A DNA stretch of 64,000 bases from Motiliproteus sp. MSK22-1 (GCF_001968815.1 NZ_MIEQ01000053.1:186001-250000), one strand, 5' to 3'; shown: positions 50,561 to 60,780, numbered from the stretch's first letter. Notes: generated by a model not told the origin, from the sequence alone. Numbers and translations are program-made.

Positions 50561-50726
50561 CTGAATTCCCCTTGGTTGTTCTTTTCTGGTTATTTTTTGC
50601 TTCAACTAGCACCCTGGTAAGGGTGAAATATTGGCATTTTTATTCCATTAAAAAATGTTGTTCTCAAGCCTCGTTATAGCTGTGTTACTATATTTCGATT
50701 TCTCACTGATTGCTAAGGGAATTTAT

Positions 50727-52388
50727 ATGTCAGTCAGTCACTCCCCCGCGTGGCTACAACTTGAGAATCACTATCTCGCTGAAATAAAGAGAACAAGTCT
50801 GCACCAGTTATTTCAGCAAGATGATCGACGTTTTGAGCGTTTCTCGCTGCAAAAAGGTGATTATCTGCTGGATTTCTCCAAGCACCGAATGACCTGTCAA
50901 ACCCTGCAGCACCTCCTTTCTTTGGTTGAGCAACAGGGGCTGGAACAGTGGATCAGCAAACTCTTTTCCGGTGACCATATAAATAGCTCTGAAAACCGAG
51001 CGGCCCTTCATACCGCACTAAGAGCTCCTGCGGATAGGGTAACTGTAGTTGATAATCAGCTGATTTCTCAAGAGATACAAGAAAATCTTGATCATATGGA
51101 ACGTGTCGTCAAGCGTATTCATACTGGTCAATGGCGAGGATATAGTGGCAAAGCCATCACTGATGTAGTCAATATAGGTGTCGGCGGGTCAGATTTAGGA
51201 CCTTTGATGGCCTGTCATGCGCTGGAAGAGTTTCGTTTGGAAGAAGCTAAAAATCTGCGATTGCATTTTGTTTCATCGATTGATGGAAGCCAGCTGGCAG
51301 AGAAACTTAAGCATCTTAGCCAGGAGACAACGCTATTTATATTATCTTCGAAGTCTTTCACGACAATTGATACCCTTTCCAATGCCGAAGCCGCAAAGCG
51401 TTGGTTGGCCGAAAAAATATCGTCAGAACGGATTCTGCTGAACCAGCATTTCATTGGTTGCTCTGCCAATGCTGACAAAATGACGGAAATGGGCTTTTGT
51501 AAAGATAATCAATTGCTGTTTTGGGATTGGGTTGGCGGTCGTTATTCATTGTGGTCTGTTATTGGTTTGCCGATCGCCCTGTTGCTGGGGATGGGTGGGT
51601 TCAGGCAACTGCTGGCAGGCGGTCATTGGATGGATAATCACTTTCGTGATGAGCCATTTGACCAGAATATTCCAGTCATGATGGCACTGATGGGAATTTG
51701 GTCGAGCAATTTTTTAGGCGTTAAAGGTCATGCTGTGCTGCCCTATGACGGTCGTTTGAAATTCTTACCGAATTATTTAAGCCAGTTGGAAATGGAAAGT
51801 AACGGAAAGTCTGTTAACCGGAATGGGCAGCAGGTTGATTATGAAACTTGCCCTATCCTATGGGGTGAAGTCGGCTCAAACGCCCAACATGCATTTTACC
51901 AGCTGTTGCATCAGGGGACTCAGCCGGTCAGCTGTGATTTTATTGCACCTGTTATTCGTTATCAGCAGGATCAGGCAGAAGGTACCCAGGGACAGTTGCA
52001 GGCTCAGCAGCAATTGACGCTTGCTAATTGTCTGGCACAGTCTCGTGCTCTGATGCTGGGAGATCATGCTATTGCCGATCAGGAACGGGAAGGGCGCAGT
52101 AACGACCAGCACTATGAGGGTAATCAATGCTCATCGACTTTTTTGATGAAGGAGCTAACGCCATTTTCCCTGGGGTCATTGATTGCTGCCTACGAGCATA
52201 AAGTCTTTGTTCAATCCGTGGTTTGGGAAATCAACCCTTTCGATCAGTGGGGAGTTGAGTTAGGAAAGCAGATAGCGAAGGAAACTTATAACGCTATTGT
52301 TTCAGGTCAGAATCGGTTTGATGACAGTTCGACCCAAGGGCTTTTGGAATTTGTTCGCAGTTATTCGAGTGATCGTTCTGAACCCTGA
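50727..52388 (+). CDS. pgi: Glucose-6-phosphate isomerase
   Basis: This 553-residue enzyme interconverts glucose 6-phosphate and fructose 6-phosphate, feeding both nucleotide-sugar branches. Motifs are SKSFTTIDTLSNA, DWVGGRYSLWSVIGLP, LEMESNGKSV, GEVGSNAQHAFYQLLHQGT and INPFDQWGVELGK. ATG 50727 follows AAGGGA. It precedes the ugd homologue and galU. Confidence 0.96.
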   Translation: MSVSHSPAWLQLENHYLAEIKRTSLHQLFQQDDRRFERFSLQKGDYLLDFSKHRMTCQTLQHLLSLVEQQGLEQWISKLFSGDHINSSENRAALHTALRAPADRVTVVDNQLISQEIQENLDHMERVVKRIHTGQWRGYSGKAITDVVNIGVGGSDLGPLMACHALEEFRLEEAKNLRLHFVSSIDGSQLAEKLKHLSQETTLFILSSKSFTTIDTLSNAEAAKRWLAEKISSERILLNQHFIGCSANADKMTEMGFCKDNQLLFWDWVGGRYSLWSVIGLPIALLLGMGGFRQLLAGGHWMDNHFRDEPFDQNIPVMMALMGIWSSNFLGVKGHAVLPYDGRLKFLPNYLSQLEMESNGKSVNRNGQQVDYETCPILWGEVGSNAQHAFYQLLHQGTQPVSCDFIAPVIRYQQDQAEGTQGQLQAQQQLTLANCLAQSRALMLGDHAIADQEREGRSNDQHYEGNQCSSTFLMKELTPFSLGSLIAAYEHKVFVQSVVWEINPFDQWGVELGKQIAKETYNAIVSGQNRFDDSSTQGLLEFVRSYSSDRSEP

Positions 52389-52405
52389 GCATTTATATTT
52401 TATTG

Positions 52406-52465
52406 ACTAGTCTTTTATTGAGAATCAGCGCTCCGAATTTTTGTTCTGTGATTCTCGACACTAGT
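52406..52465 (+). terminator. Long hairpin after pgi
   Basis: GAGAATCA (52420-52427) pairs with TGATTCTC (52449-52456), flanked by ACTAGT at 52406-52411 and 52460-52465, which can pair as an outer stem. TTTTTG follows a few bases later. It may end pgi or form a leader of the next gene. Confidence 0.4.
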
Positions 52466-52500
52466 TCTCATTTTTGTAACAAGGAAGATAGGGCAATAAC

Positions 52501-53844
52501 GTGAAGGTTTCTGTATATGGCAGTGGGTTAACTGGTTTGGTTACCGCCTGTGCTCTAGCTGATGTCGGTAATGACGTTGCAGTTATTTGTTGTGATAACA
52601 GCAACTTTGACAAAAACAGTGATGATAAAAACACAGCAGAAAAATTACAAAACGCAGTGATTGGCTTTGAAGAACCAGGTCTTAACCAAAAGCTGACAAA
52701 CCAGCTGGCATCGGGACGACTGCATATTACCGCTGATGTTAAAAAAGGCTTCCACCACGGTCAAGTTCACTTTATTGCATTATCATCGGATCAGTTGGAC
52801 CATGCAAAAGTGTTATTAAGCCAGCTGGCCAAAGAGATTTCATCGACTATTACGGTAGTTAACCAAAGTACATTTCCGGTGGGGTCCGCCACTCGCTTAA
52901 AAGCGCTTATGTGTGAATTGCAGGAACAGCGTGGGGTCATCCCGGATATTCATGTCCTGGCGTTGCCAAGCTTGCTGCAGGAAGGGGCTGCCATTGCAAA
53001 CTTTGTTCGTCCACAGCGGATCTTAGTCGGGGCTGATGATGATTGGGGGCTACGACTGTTAACTGATTTGCTGAGGCCCTTTAACCGCAATCATGATCAG
53101 CTGATAGTGATGTCAACTAAGGCCGCTGAATTCACCAAATATGCGATTAATGGCATGTTGGCCACAAAATTGAGCTTTATGAATGAGATGGCTAATCTTG
53201 CGGATCAGTTGGAGGTGGATATTGAGCAAGTGCGCCAAGGGGTTGGGTCTGATCCTCGGATTGGTTATGACTATATCTATCCCGGCTGTGGTTTTGGTGG
53301 GCTATCATTTTCAGAAGATCTTATTAGTCTGGCTCGAACGGTAGAAGATAAGGTTGAGGATTCGTTTCTTCTTAAAACAGTGCTGGATACCAACGAGCAA
53401 CAAAAGGAAGTGTTGTTCCGTAAGCTTTGGCGCTATTGGGACACTGAGCTTAAAGGTAAGACTATTGCTCTTTGGGGTGGAGCATTTAAGCCTAACACCG
53501 ACAGTATTGATAATGCTCCCAGCCTGTTGTTAATGGAGGCTCTTTGGGCACAGGGAGTTCATATCCGACTCTATGATCCTAAAGCGCTACCAAAATTCCA
53601 GGAATATTTTGGTGATAGGAAGGGATTAACGCTTTGTGCATCGGCTTACGAAGCCGTTGATGGCGTTGATGCGCTGATGATTGTCACTGAATGGAAAGAG
53701 TTCTGGAGTCCTGATTTTGATTTGCTTGGAAAGCTGATGAATGAGCGGTTGATTTTTGATGGACGGAATCTGTTTGACCCTTCTTACATGAAGCAATTAG
53801 GATTCAGATATTTTGGTATTGGGCGTTCCAGCGAATTTGTCTGA
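52501..53844 (+). CDS. ugd: UDP-glucose dehydrogenase homologue lacking the catalytic residues
   Basis: This 447-residue protein spans all three domains of the UDP-glucose/GDP-mannose dehydrogenase family: the GSGLTGLVTACALADVG Rossmann loop, the EFTKYAINGMLATKLSFMNE central helix, and FKPNTDS in the C-terminal domain. The chemistry is lost. GGSCFPKD reads GGLSFSED (266-273), so the nucleophile Cys is S269 and the catalytic Lys is E272. NPEFL reads LPSLL (155-159), removing the Glu; the GTPP loop is LSSD; and the Arg after FKPNTDD is D337. The frame is intact and the start GTG 52501 has AGGG upstream. It lies before galU, so a regulatory or UDP-glucose-binding role is possible. Confidence 0.85.
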   Translation: MKVSVYGSGLTGLVTACALADVGNDVAVICCDNSNFDKNSDDKNTAEKLQNAVIGFEEPGLNQKLTNQLASGRLHITADVKKGFHHGQVHFIALSSDQLDHAKVLLSQLAKEISSTITVVNQSTFPVGSATRLKALMCELQEQRGVIPDIHVLALPSLLQEGAAIANFVRPQRILVGADDDWGLRLLTDLLRPFNRNHDQLIVMSTKAAEFTKYAINGMLATKLSFMNEMANLADQLEVDIEQVRQGVGSDPRIGYDYIYPGCGFGGLSFSEDLISLARTVEDKVEDSFLLKTVLDTNEQQKEVLFRKLWRYWDTELKGKTIALWGGAFKPNTDSIDNAPSLLLMEALWAQGVHIRLYDPKALPKFQEYFGDRKGLTLCASAYEAVDGVDALMIVTEWKEFWSPDFDLLGKLMNERLIFDGRNLFDPSYMKQLGFRYFGIGRSSEFV

Positions 53845-53993
53845 TAGTCGTATTACTGGTCCTTGTTGATGGCTGTTTCGTAGCGGCAGTGATTCGTAGT
53901 TGAAGAGCCTTGGAGTTTGGCTACCATGGTGGTTTGTAATTGCTTTAGATAACAAGCAACAGGCTGAAATTGAAGAAAGTTGAGAGTAATTTA

Positions 53994-54833
53994 ATGGGTC
54001 AATCTAAGATCAATACCTGTGTCTTTCCGGTCGCTGGATTTGGTAGCCGGTTTTTACCTGCCAGCAAAGCCGTTCCAAAGGAGATGCTGCCAATTGTTGA
54101 CAAGCCACTCATTCAATATGCGGTTGAAGAAGCTGCGGCAGCGGGCTTGAAGCAGGTCTGTTTCGTAAATGGCCGCCATAAACAAGCCATTGAAAACCAC
54201 TTTGACCGTAACTTTGAGCTGGAAACCTCGGTGAAGGATACTGACAAAGAGCAGCTGCTGACTGGTATCAACCAATTGATGGATAGCTGCTCATTTGCAT
54301 CTATTCGTCAAGTGGAAGCGAAGGGGCTTGGGCATGCAATCGGCTGCTCTGAGCCCATTGTTGACCATCAACCCTTTGCTGTTATTCTTCCGGACGATCT
54401 TTGTGTTAATCCCGGAGGAGAATCTGTGTTACAGCAGATGGTGGCGCTTTATGAGCGTTATCAGTGCAGTATTGTTGCGATTGAAGAAGTTCCTGTTGAT
54501 CAGGTTAATAAGTATGGCGTTATCGACGGAGAAGAAGAAGCGGATGGCGTCTTTCGTGTGCGTACTATGGTTGAAAAGCCTGCTGTCGATGAGGCTCCTA
54601 GTAATTTAGCTATTATTGGCCGTTACGTTCTGACACCGGATATTTTCAAGCTTATCGCCGATACCAAGCCGGGCAAAGGGGGGGAGATTCAGATTACTGA
54701 CGCATTAATGAAGCAAGCAGTTGAAGGACGGGTGATCGCCTATCGATTTAAAGGCACTCGATTTGACTGCGGAAGTGTACCCGGATATGTGTCAGCGACA
54801 AACTATTGTTTTGAACAGTTCTATAAAAGCTAA
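53994..54833 (+). CDS. galU: UTP-glucose-1-phosphate uridylyltransferase
   Basis: This 279-residue enzyme makes UDP-glucose. The nucleotide-binding signature is VFPVAGFGSRFLPASKAVPK; ILPDDLCV and FDCGSVPGYV follow. ATG 53994 has GAGAG seven bases upstream. A weak hairpin (54861-54884) follows without a T run. Its product feeds galE and, in a normal cell, Ugd. Confidence 0.95.
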   Translation: MGQSKINTCVFPVAGFGSRFLPASKAVPKEMLPIVDKPLIQYAVEEAAAAGLKQVCFVNGRHKQAIENHFDRNFELETSVKDTDKEQLLTGINQLMDSCSFASIRQVEAKGLGHAIGCSEPIVDHQPFAVILPDDLCVNPGGESVLQQMVALYERYQCSIVAIEEVPVDQVNKYGVIDGEEEADGVFRVRTMVEKPAVDEAPSNLAIIGRYVLTPDIFKLIADTKPGKGGEIQITDALMKQAVEGRVIAYRFKGTRFDCGSVPGYVSATNYCFEQFYKS

Positions 54834-54927
54834 AGTTAAATAAGCAGGACGATGTATACGACCCCTGAAGGTATTTTCAAGGGTTGTACTTTGGAATTTA
54901 CTTGCGATCAGTTTTTTGGGTTTTCAT

Positions 54928-55989
54928 ATGAAAATTGTAGTTACCGGTGGGGCTGGATTTATCGGCAGTGCCGTTATTCGATATTTATTGGCAAGTACTG
55001 GTTATTCAGTTGTAAATGTTGACTGTCTGACCTATGCAGGTAACCTGGAATCGATTCCTGGTGCTGAATCAGAGCCTCGTTACACTTTTGAAAAAGTTGA
55101 TATCTGTGATCCTGAGGCAGTAAAAAGAGTGCTTTCAGAGCATCAGCCGGAAGCTATCATGCATTTGGCCGCTGAGTCTCATGTTGATCGTTCCATTGAT
55201 GGTCCCGGTGCCTTTATCCAGACCAATATTATTGGTACTTACAATTTGTTGGAAGCAGCAAGGGATTACTGGGATGGTCTGGAAGGGGAAAAGCGATCAT
55301 TGTTTCGATTTCATCATATCTCCACTGACGAAGTTTATGGTGATTTGGAAGGAACAGAGGATCTGTTTACCGAAGAGACATCCTATTCCCCCAGTTCTCC
55401 TTATTCAGCGAGCAAAGCCAGCTCTGATCACCTGGTCAGAGCCTGGCATCGCACCTATGGCTTGCCGGTTATAGTCACCAATTGTTCTAACAATTATGGC
55501 CCTTATCATTTTCCAGAGAAACTTGTTCCACATATGATTCTGAATGCTTTGCAGGGCAAGCCGCTGCCTGTCTACGGCGATGGCTCTCAGATTCGAGACT
55601 GGTTATATGTTGAAGATCATGCCCGGGCACTGATACAGGTGGTCACTGAAGGCGTGATTGGTGAGACCTATAATATCGGCGGACATAATGAAAAAACCAA
55701 TCTTGAGGTGGTGGAAACCCTGTGTCAGCTGCTTGAGGAACGGGTCCCCGCAAAGCCAGAGGGTGTCGCGGCATACCGTGATTTGATTGAGTTTGTTAAA
55801 GACCGTCCAGGACATGACTTACGGTATGCGATTGATGCCAGTAAAATTCAGCGACAGCTTGGTTGGGTGCCTCAAGAAACTTTTGAGAGTGGGATGCGTA
55901 AGACGGTGGATTGGTATTTGCAGAATAAAGAATGGTGGGAGCGGGTCCTTTCCGGTGAATACCAGCTGCAAAGAATTGGTGAAGGTTGA
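54928..55989 (+). CDS. rfbB: dTDP-glucose 4,6-dehydratase
   Basis: This 353-residue short-chain dehydrogenase is the second step of dTDP-L-rhamnose synthesis. It has [17 protein letters not shown] for NAD binding, STDEVYGDL with the catalytic Asp-Glu, and [15 protein letters not shown] with the Tyr-Lys pair. ATG 54928 is preferred over TTG 54916 by alignment. First gene of an rmlBACD set, an order different from the rmlBDAC of Pseudomonas. Confidence 0.96.
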   Translation: MKIVVTGGAGFIGSAVIRYLLASTGYSVVNVDCLTYAGNLESIPGAESEPRYTFEKVDICDPEAVKRVLSEHQPEAIMHLAAESHVDRSIDGPGAFIQTNIIGTYNLLEAARDYWDGLEGEKRSLFRFHHISTDEVYGDLEGTEDLFTEETSYSPSSPYSASKASSDHLVRAWHRTYGLPVIVTNCSNNYGPYHFPEKLVPHMILNALQGKPLPVYGDGSQIRDWLYVEDHARALIQVVTEGVIGETYNIGGHNEKTNLEVVETLCQLLEERVPAKPEGVAAYRDLIEFVKDRPGHDLRYAIDASKIQRQLGWVPQETFESGMRKTVDWYLQNKEWWERVLSGEYQLQRIGEG

Positions 55990-56169
55990 GTTAGAGGTCT
56001 CTAGCTGATACTGCTGTCCGTCAGGATCATTCAGACCGGGTTTTTGAGTAGACCAACCTCTTTCAATCGGGCTCGTTATTGTCAGAACGCTTTAGCAGGC
56101 AGGAACATATTGGGCCTGTTTAGAGTTCTTTAGTCATGATATTTATTGAAAAAGCACAGGCTGTTCACT

Positions 56170-57051
56170 ATGACAAATTGTAAAGGCATCATCCTGGCCG
56201 GTGGCTCAGGGACTCGACTTCATCCTATCACCCGGGGTGTTTCCAAGCAGATGTTGCCAATCTATGATAAGCCGATGATCTACTACCCATTATCGGTGTT
56301 AATGCTGGCAGGAATCAAAGACATCCTGGTGATTTCGACACCAGAGGATCTCCCCAGTTATCAGCGTCTGTTAGGGGAGGGAAGTCAATTTGGGATTTCC
56401 ATCAGTTATGCTGTACAACCCAGCCCGGATGGTTTGGCTCAGGCTTTTATAATCGGTGAGGAATTTATCGGATCCAGTCCTGTTTGTTTGGTGTTGGGAG
56501 ATAATATCTTCTATGGTCAGCATTTTTCCGACAAGCTGAAATCGGCCATTAACCGTGATCAGGGAGCAACGGTGTTTGGCTACCATGTTACTGATCCGGA
56601 ACGTTTTGGGGTTGTTGAGTTTGATACCTCCGGAAAGGCTATCAGTATTGAGGAAAAACCCGACCAGCCCAAGTCTAATTACGCAGTTACGGGGTTGTAT
56701 TTTTATGACAACAAGGTCATAGATATTGCGAAGTCAATTAAACCCTCTGCCCGTGGGGAACTGGAAATCACTGATGTCAATAACGCCTACCTGGCCAGCG
56801 GTAGCCTGAATGTTGAGTTACTTGGTCGAGGGTTTGCATGGTTGGATACGGGAACTCATGACTCGTTACTTGAGGCTGGTCAATTTGTCGCTACGATAGA
56901 AAATCGGCAAGGGCTTAAGGTTGCTTGTCTTGAGGAAATTGGTTACCGGAATGGTTGGTTAGACGCACAATCTTTAAGAGAAGAAGCAGAGGCGTTGGCT
57001 AAGACGGGCTACGGCCAATATTTACTGCGAATATTAGAGGAAGCACATTAA
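56170..57051 (+). CDS. rfbA: Glucose-1-phosphate thymidylyltransferase
   Basis: This 293-residue enzyme makes dTDP-glucose, step one of dTDP-rhamnose synthesis. Signature: [18 protein letters not shown] and [25 protein letters not shown] and [18 protein letters not shown] follow. ATG 56170 follows CAGG. A 180-base gap separates it from rfbB. Its stop TAATG overlaps the rfbC start. Confidence 0.96.
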   Translation: MTNCKGIILAGGSGTRLHPITRGVSKQMLPIYDKPMIYYPLSVLMLAGIKDILVISTPEDLPSYQRLLGEGSQFGISISYAVQPSPDGLAQAFIIGEEFIGSSPVCLVLGDNIFYGQHFSDKLKSAINRDQGATVFGYHVTDPERFGVVEFDTSGKAISIEEKPDQPKSNYAVTGLYFYDNKVIDIAKSIKPSARGELEITDVNNAYLASGSLNVELLGRGFAWLDTGTHDSLLEAGQFVATIENRQGLKVACLEEIGYRNGWLDAQSLREEAEALAKTGYGQYLLRILEEAH

Positions 57052-57593
57052 TGATTGTTACCGAGGGACCAATCGCTGGAGCTAAGGTTATTGAACCCAA
57101 AGTGTTTGGTGATGCTCGGGGTTTTTTTCTGGAAACGTTTCAAGCTGATCGTTATGCAGAATATGGTATTAATCTTCCTTTTGTGCAGGATAATCACTCG
57201 CGTTCGCAGAAAGGCGTGTTGCGCGGATTGCATTTCCAGAAAACAAAGCCCCAGGGTAAGTTAGTACGCGTTGTTCGTGGTGAGGTTTTTGATGTTGCTG
57301 TAGATATACGCCCTGATTCCCCTTCCTTTGGTCGGTGGCAAGGGGTTATTTTGTCAGAAGAATCGATGCGTCAATTCTGGGTACCACCCGGTTTGGCCCA
57401 TGGCTTTGTAGTATTGTCAGAAAGTGCGGATTTTGAGTACAAGTGTACGGACTACTACGACCCTTCCGACGAAGGGTGCTTGATCTGGGATGATCCTACA
57501 ATTGCTGTTGATTGGCCTTTTCAGGATCCATTATTGTCAGAAAAGGACCGACTCGGACTGACATTGAAAGAGTTGTTTCCCGATGAGTTCTGA
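57051..57593 (+). CDS. rfbC: dTDP-4-dehydrorhamnose 3,5-epimerase
   Basis: This 180-residue cupin-fold epimerase has the active-site His in VLRGLHFQ, DVAVDIRPDSPSFG, FWVPPGLAHGFVVLSE and the Tyr of YKCTDYYDP. It is the third step of rhamnose synthesis, coupled to rfbA by a one-base overlap. Confidence 0.96.
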   Translation: MIVTEGPIAGAKVIEPKVFGDARGFFLETFQADRYAEYGINLPFVQDNHSRSQKGVLRGLHFQKTKPQGKLVRVVRGEVFDVAVDIRPDSPSFGRWQGVILSEESMRQFWVPPGLAHGFVVLSESADFEYKCTDYYDPSDEGCLIWDDPTIAVDWPFQDPLLSEKDRLGLTLKELFPDEF

Positions 57594-57638
57594 GTTTGGA
57601 CATTACATTATTGAATATTACAGTATAAGAGTCCGGGT

Positions 57639-58550
57639 ATGAGTGCGTCTCCAAATAGAGTCCTGTTAACAGGGGCAAACGGGCAGGTTGGTCGCTGCGT
57701 TCAGGACAGGGCTAAAATGGCTGACAGGGTAAACCGCTATGAATTGGTCGCTTTGGGTCGTAGTGATCTGGATATCACCAGCTTAACCCAGGTTGAGGAG
57801 GTGCTGTCCCGTTTTCAGCCCAGGGTGGTTATTAATGCTGCTGCTTACACCGCTGTAGATCGAGCCGAGCAAGAGCCTGAATCGGCTTATATGGTCAATG
57901 CTGAAGCCTCAAAAAATCTTGCGTTAGTTTGTGGGAAACTGGGAATCCCGTTAGTTCATATTTCTACCGACTATGTTTTTGATGGTTCGAACTCAACCCC
58001 TTATGATGAAGAGATGCCGACTTCTCCCCTGGGAGCTTACGGCCGTACTAAGCTGGCTGGTGAGGAAGCTGTTAGAGAGCATCTATCGCAACATCTCATT
58101 TTTCGGACTTCCTGGGTTTTTTCTGAATATGGCAATAATTTTGTAAAAACGATGCTTCGACTGGGGCAAGAGAGAGATCAGCTTAGTATCGTAAGCGATC
58201 AGATTGGTTGTCCTACCTATGCCGGTCATATTGCCGAAATAATTTTACGATTTGTTGATGAAATTAATGAAAAGGAATTTTCTGGTTGGGGAACTTATCA
58301 TCTTTGTGGTGATAAGGCGGTAAGCTGGTTTGACTTTGCTCAGGCTGTATTTACCAAAGCTGTGGAAATTACTTTACTAGCGGATGCTCCTGAGCTGACT
58401 CCCATTTCGACGGCTGACTATCCTACTCCTGCGGCTCGACCGGCTTTTTCCGTTTTGGATAATAAAAAACTACAGGATATGCTGGGTTCTGATACTGTTC
58501 GAGATTGGCGCGCCGGATTGTCAACCGTACTGGAAAAGCTGGCCAGCTAA
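57639..58550 (+). CDS. rfbD: dTDP-4-dehydrorhamnose reductase
   Basis: This 303-residue reductase completes dTDP-L-rhamnose. It shows LLTGANGQVGRCVQD, VVINAAAYTAVDRAE, HISTDYVFDG and YGRTKLAGEEAV with the catalytic Tyr-Lys. It ends the rml set and is followed by a long stem. Confidence 0.95.
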   Translation: MSASPNRVLLTGANGQVGRCVQDRAKMADRVNRYELVALGRSDLDITSLTQVEEVLSRFQPRVVINAAAYTAVDRAEQEPESAYMVNAEASKNLALVCGKLGIPLVHISTDYVFDGSNSTPYDEEMPTSPLGAYGRTKLAGEEAVREHLSQHLIFRTSWVFSEYGNNFVKTMLRLGQERDQLSIVSDQIGCPTYAGHIAEIILRFVDEINEKEFSGWGTYHLCGDKAVSWFDFAQAVFTKAVEITLLADAPELTPISTADYPTPAARPAFSVLDNKKLQDMLGSDTVRDWRAGLSTVLEKLAS

Positions 58551-58598
58551 TGAATAGATTCCAGATAAATACGCTGTAATCTATTCATTGCCATTTTT
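58551..58598 (+). terminator. rml operon terminator
   Basis: TGAATAGATT (58551-58560), starting directly after the rfbD stop, pairs perfectly with AATCTATTCA (58578-58587); TTGCCATTTTT follows. The loop is 17 bases, longer than usual. Confidence 0.6.
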
Positions 58599-58655
58599 GT
58601 TGGGAGCGCTGACCCTGACCAACGACCAGAAGGCCTGCAAATTTAAGCGAGAGTA

Positions 58656-58955
58656 TTAAGGAAGTACTTTTTTATAAGGCTTAACGACCACTTTGGCATA
58701 GACTCCTGCCTCAATGTAAGGGTCTTCGTCAGCCCAGGTCTGGGCTTCTTCTAAGGAATCAAACTCAGCGATAACCAGACTTCCGGTAAAGCCTGCTTGT
58801 CCGGGGTCCTCACTATCCGTAGCAGGGTGTGGTCCTGCCACCAGAAGTCGCCCTGATTCCTTGAGTGCTACTAACCGAGCAAGGTGATCCGGTCGGGCTT
58901 TCAGGCGATTTTCCAGGCTATTCTCAACATCTTCGCTGATAATGGCGTAAAACAT
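58656..58955 (-). CDS. YciI-family protein
   Basis: This 99-residue ferredoxin-like-fold protein ([55 protein letters not shown]) belongs to the YciI/YCII family of unknown biochemical role, with the conserved His and Asp. It lies downstream of yciB, the usual neighbourhood in gammaproteobacteria. Confidence 0.9.
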   Translation of the reverse strand: MFYAIISEDVENSLENRLKARPDHLARLVALKESGRLLVAGPHPATDSEDPGQAGFTGSLVIAEFDSLEEAQTWADEDPYIEAGVYAKVVVKPYKKVLP

Positions 58956-59044
58956 ATGATTGGTTCCGTTACTTTGATTCGATTTCTTCAGAGTAAAATT
59001 TACTATATGAAATCAAAAAATTACTGTTCGTCTAATTAATATTA

Positions 59045-59602
59045 CTAGTCATTTCCTGAATTTTCTCCACTGGGTTCTTTCAGGTGCTTAGTCAGGTAGA
59101 TACCCTGGAGTACTATAAATACCAAGGTCAGTCCAAGCATGCCGAAGAGTTTAAAGTTAACCCAGGCTTCTTCGCTCATGGTGTACGCGACTACCAGATT
59201 CAGTGCTCCCATGAGCATAAAAAATAAGACCCATGCCCAACTTAATTTGTACCAGACCGGCTCTGGCAATTCGATATTACCTTCCATCATTCGTTGGACC
59301 AGCGGTTTAGCACCTATGAACTGGCTCCCCAAGAAGGCAATTCCAAACAGCCAGTTAACAACAGTTGGTTTCCATTGAATGAAAGTTTTATCCTGAAACA
59401 GCAGTGTTGCCCCTCCCAGAACAATAACCAGTCCAAGAGTGACGAGTTGCATTTTTTCAACTTTGTGAGTCCGAATCCAGGTATAACCAATTTGAATTAT
59501 CGTTGCAGGAATCAGCACCGCAGTAGCGATGATAATATCTTCCGTATACTGGTAGACAGCAAAGAATATGGCGATGGGAAGAAAATCAAAAAGCAGTTTC
59601 AT
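59045..59602 (-). CDS. yciB: Inner-membrane septation protein YciB
   Basis: This 185-residue integral membrane protein has about five hydrophobic helices, beginning MKLLFDFLPIAIFFAVYQYT. It matches the YciB/IspZ family, which takes part in cell-envelope synthesis and septation. PTVVNWLFGIAFLGSQ and WVNFKLFGMLGLTLVF are typical. It is divergent from the trpH gene. Confidence 0.93.
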   Translation of the reverse strand: MKLLFDFLPIAIFFAVYQYTEDIIIATAVLIPATIIQIGYTWIRTHKVEKMQLVTLGLVIVLGGATLLFQDKTFIQWKPTVVNWLFGIAFLGSQFIGAKPLVQRMMEGNIELPEPVWYKLSWAWVLFFMLMGALNLVVAYTMSEEAWVNFKLFGMLGLTLVFIVLQGIYLTKHLKEPSGENSGND

Positions 59603-59705
59603 AATAAAATCCGGTTTGGTTAATCGCCTTAGTATAAATAGAGTTGCCCGAAGATTTAAGTCGTTCTGTGCTCGATTAAATTTTTAGGGACCCGTTAGCC
59701 TAATA

Positions 59706-59759
59706 ATAGAGCTATGATAGAGTGTCAGATAGTCCTTAATAGTGTCATGATGGCTCTAT
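59706..59759. promoter_or_regulatory. Repeats in the yciB-trpH divergent region
   Basis: ATAGAGC (59706-59712) is repeated inverted as GCTCTAT (59753-59759). Between them AGTGTCA occurs twice, 20 bases apart (59721-59727, 59741-59747), two helical turns. This is a possible operator; no known motif is matched. Confidence 0.3.
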
Positions 59760-59839
59760 CGTGCCAACTCCATTTGTGAAGATGGTTGTCGTAGCCGTCA
59801 AGCAGTAGCATCCACAATCATAGCAGTAGTGTATTTCAA

Positions 59840-60673
59840 ATGGCTTCAAAAGTAGATCTCCATACCCATACCCTGGCTTCTGATGGGGCGCTCAGTCCTG
59901 CTGATCTGGTCGCGAGAGCGGCCGCACACGGTGTGAATATTCTAGCGGTAACTGACCACGATACCTGCTCTGGTTTGCCTGAGGCGGCTGAAGCGGCTGA
60001 GAATCTGTCAGTTACGTTGATCAATGGCATAGAACTTTCCACGGTATGGAAAGGAATTGGTATACATATTGTCGGTCTGGATGTGGACCCTCTTCATGGT
60101 TCGATGCTTGCTGCTACAAAGTATCAGACTCGGTCCCGCAATCAGCGTGCGATTGAAATAGCAGAAAAGCTGGAAAAGCGTCATATGCCCGGCGTACACC
60201 AAAACGCCGCAGATATTGCAGGCACCGCTCAGATTGGTCGACCGCATTTTGCAAAAGCAATGGTGGCAATGGGTTATGTGAGTTCTGAGCAAGAGGCTTT
60301 TGAGCGTTATCTGGGAGCTGGCAAGGTTGGAGACGTTAAATGTCATTGGCCCTCGCTTGAACAGGTCATCAATTGGATCGAAAAATCAGGAGGGGTGCCG
60401 GTACTTGCTCATCCTGGAAAGTACGGTATGACATGGACAAAACTACGCACTTTTCTCGATGAGTTTATCAGTTTAGGAGGGCAGGCGATGGAAGTCAGCT
60501 ATGGTGCTGAGAACCCTGATCGCTTATTTGAACTTTGCAAGCTGGCCCAGCGTTATAAATTGATGGCCTCGGTGGGTAGCGATTTCCACAGTCCTCGCTA
60601 CAGTTGGACAGAAGTTGGTAAGTATCCACCCGTTAGGGGAACTCACGATCCTGTGTGGGCTCGATGGACTTAA
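59840..60673 (+). CDS. PHP-domain RNase/phosphoesterase (TrpH/YciV, RNase AM type)
   Basis: This 277-residue PHP-fold phosphoesterase has the metal-binding runs KVDLHTHTLASDGALSP, AVTDHDTCSG and, later, VLAHPGKYG and ASVGSDFHSP. The E. coli homologue (YciV, RNase AM) trims the 5' ends of ribosomal and other RNAs. ATG 59840. Its place beside yciB and yciI is conserved. Confidence 0.9.
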   Translation: MASKVDLHTHTLASDGALSPADLVARAAAHGVNILAVTDHDTCSGLPEAAEAAENLSVTLINGIELSTVWKGIGIHIVGLDVDPLHGSMLAATKYQTRSRNQRAIEIAEKLEKRHMPGVHQNAADIAGTAQIGRPHFAKAMVAMGYVSSEQEAFERYLGAGKVGDVKCHWPSLEQVINWIEKSGGVPVLAHPGKYGMTWTKLRTFLDEFISLGGQAMEVSYGAENPDRLFELCKLAQRYKLMASVGSDFHSPRYSWTEVGKYPPVRGTHDPVWARWT

Positions 60674-60780
60674 TTGACTCGATGAATTTAACAGCGACAG
60701 TCGAAGATACTTAAGATAATGCAGATGGTAATTGTTTGGTTGAGTATTTAAGGTATTGTTTGTATTAAAAAAAATACACT

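Noticed and set aside
53281-53330. A frameshift as explanation for the altered active site of the ugd homologue
   Set aside because: Residues on both sides of GGLSFSED align in the same frame, and no nearby frame restores the Cys and Lys.
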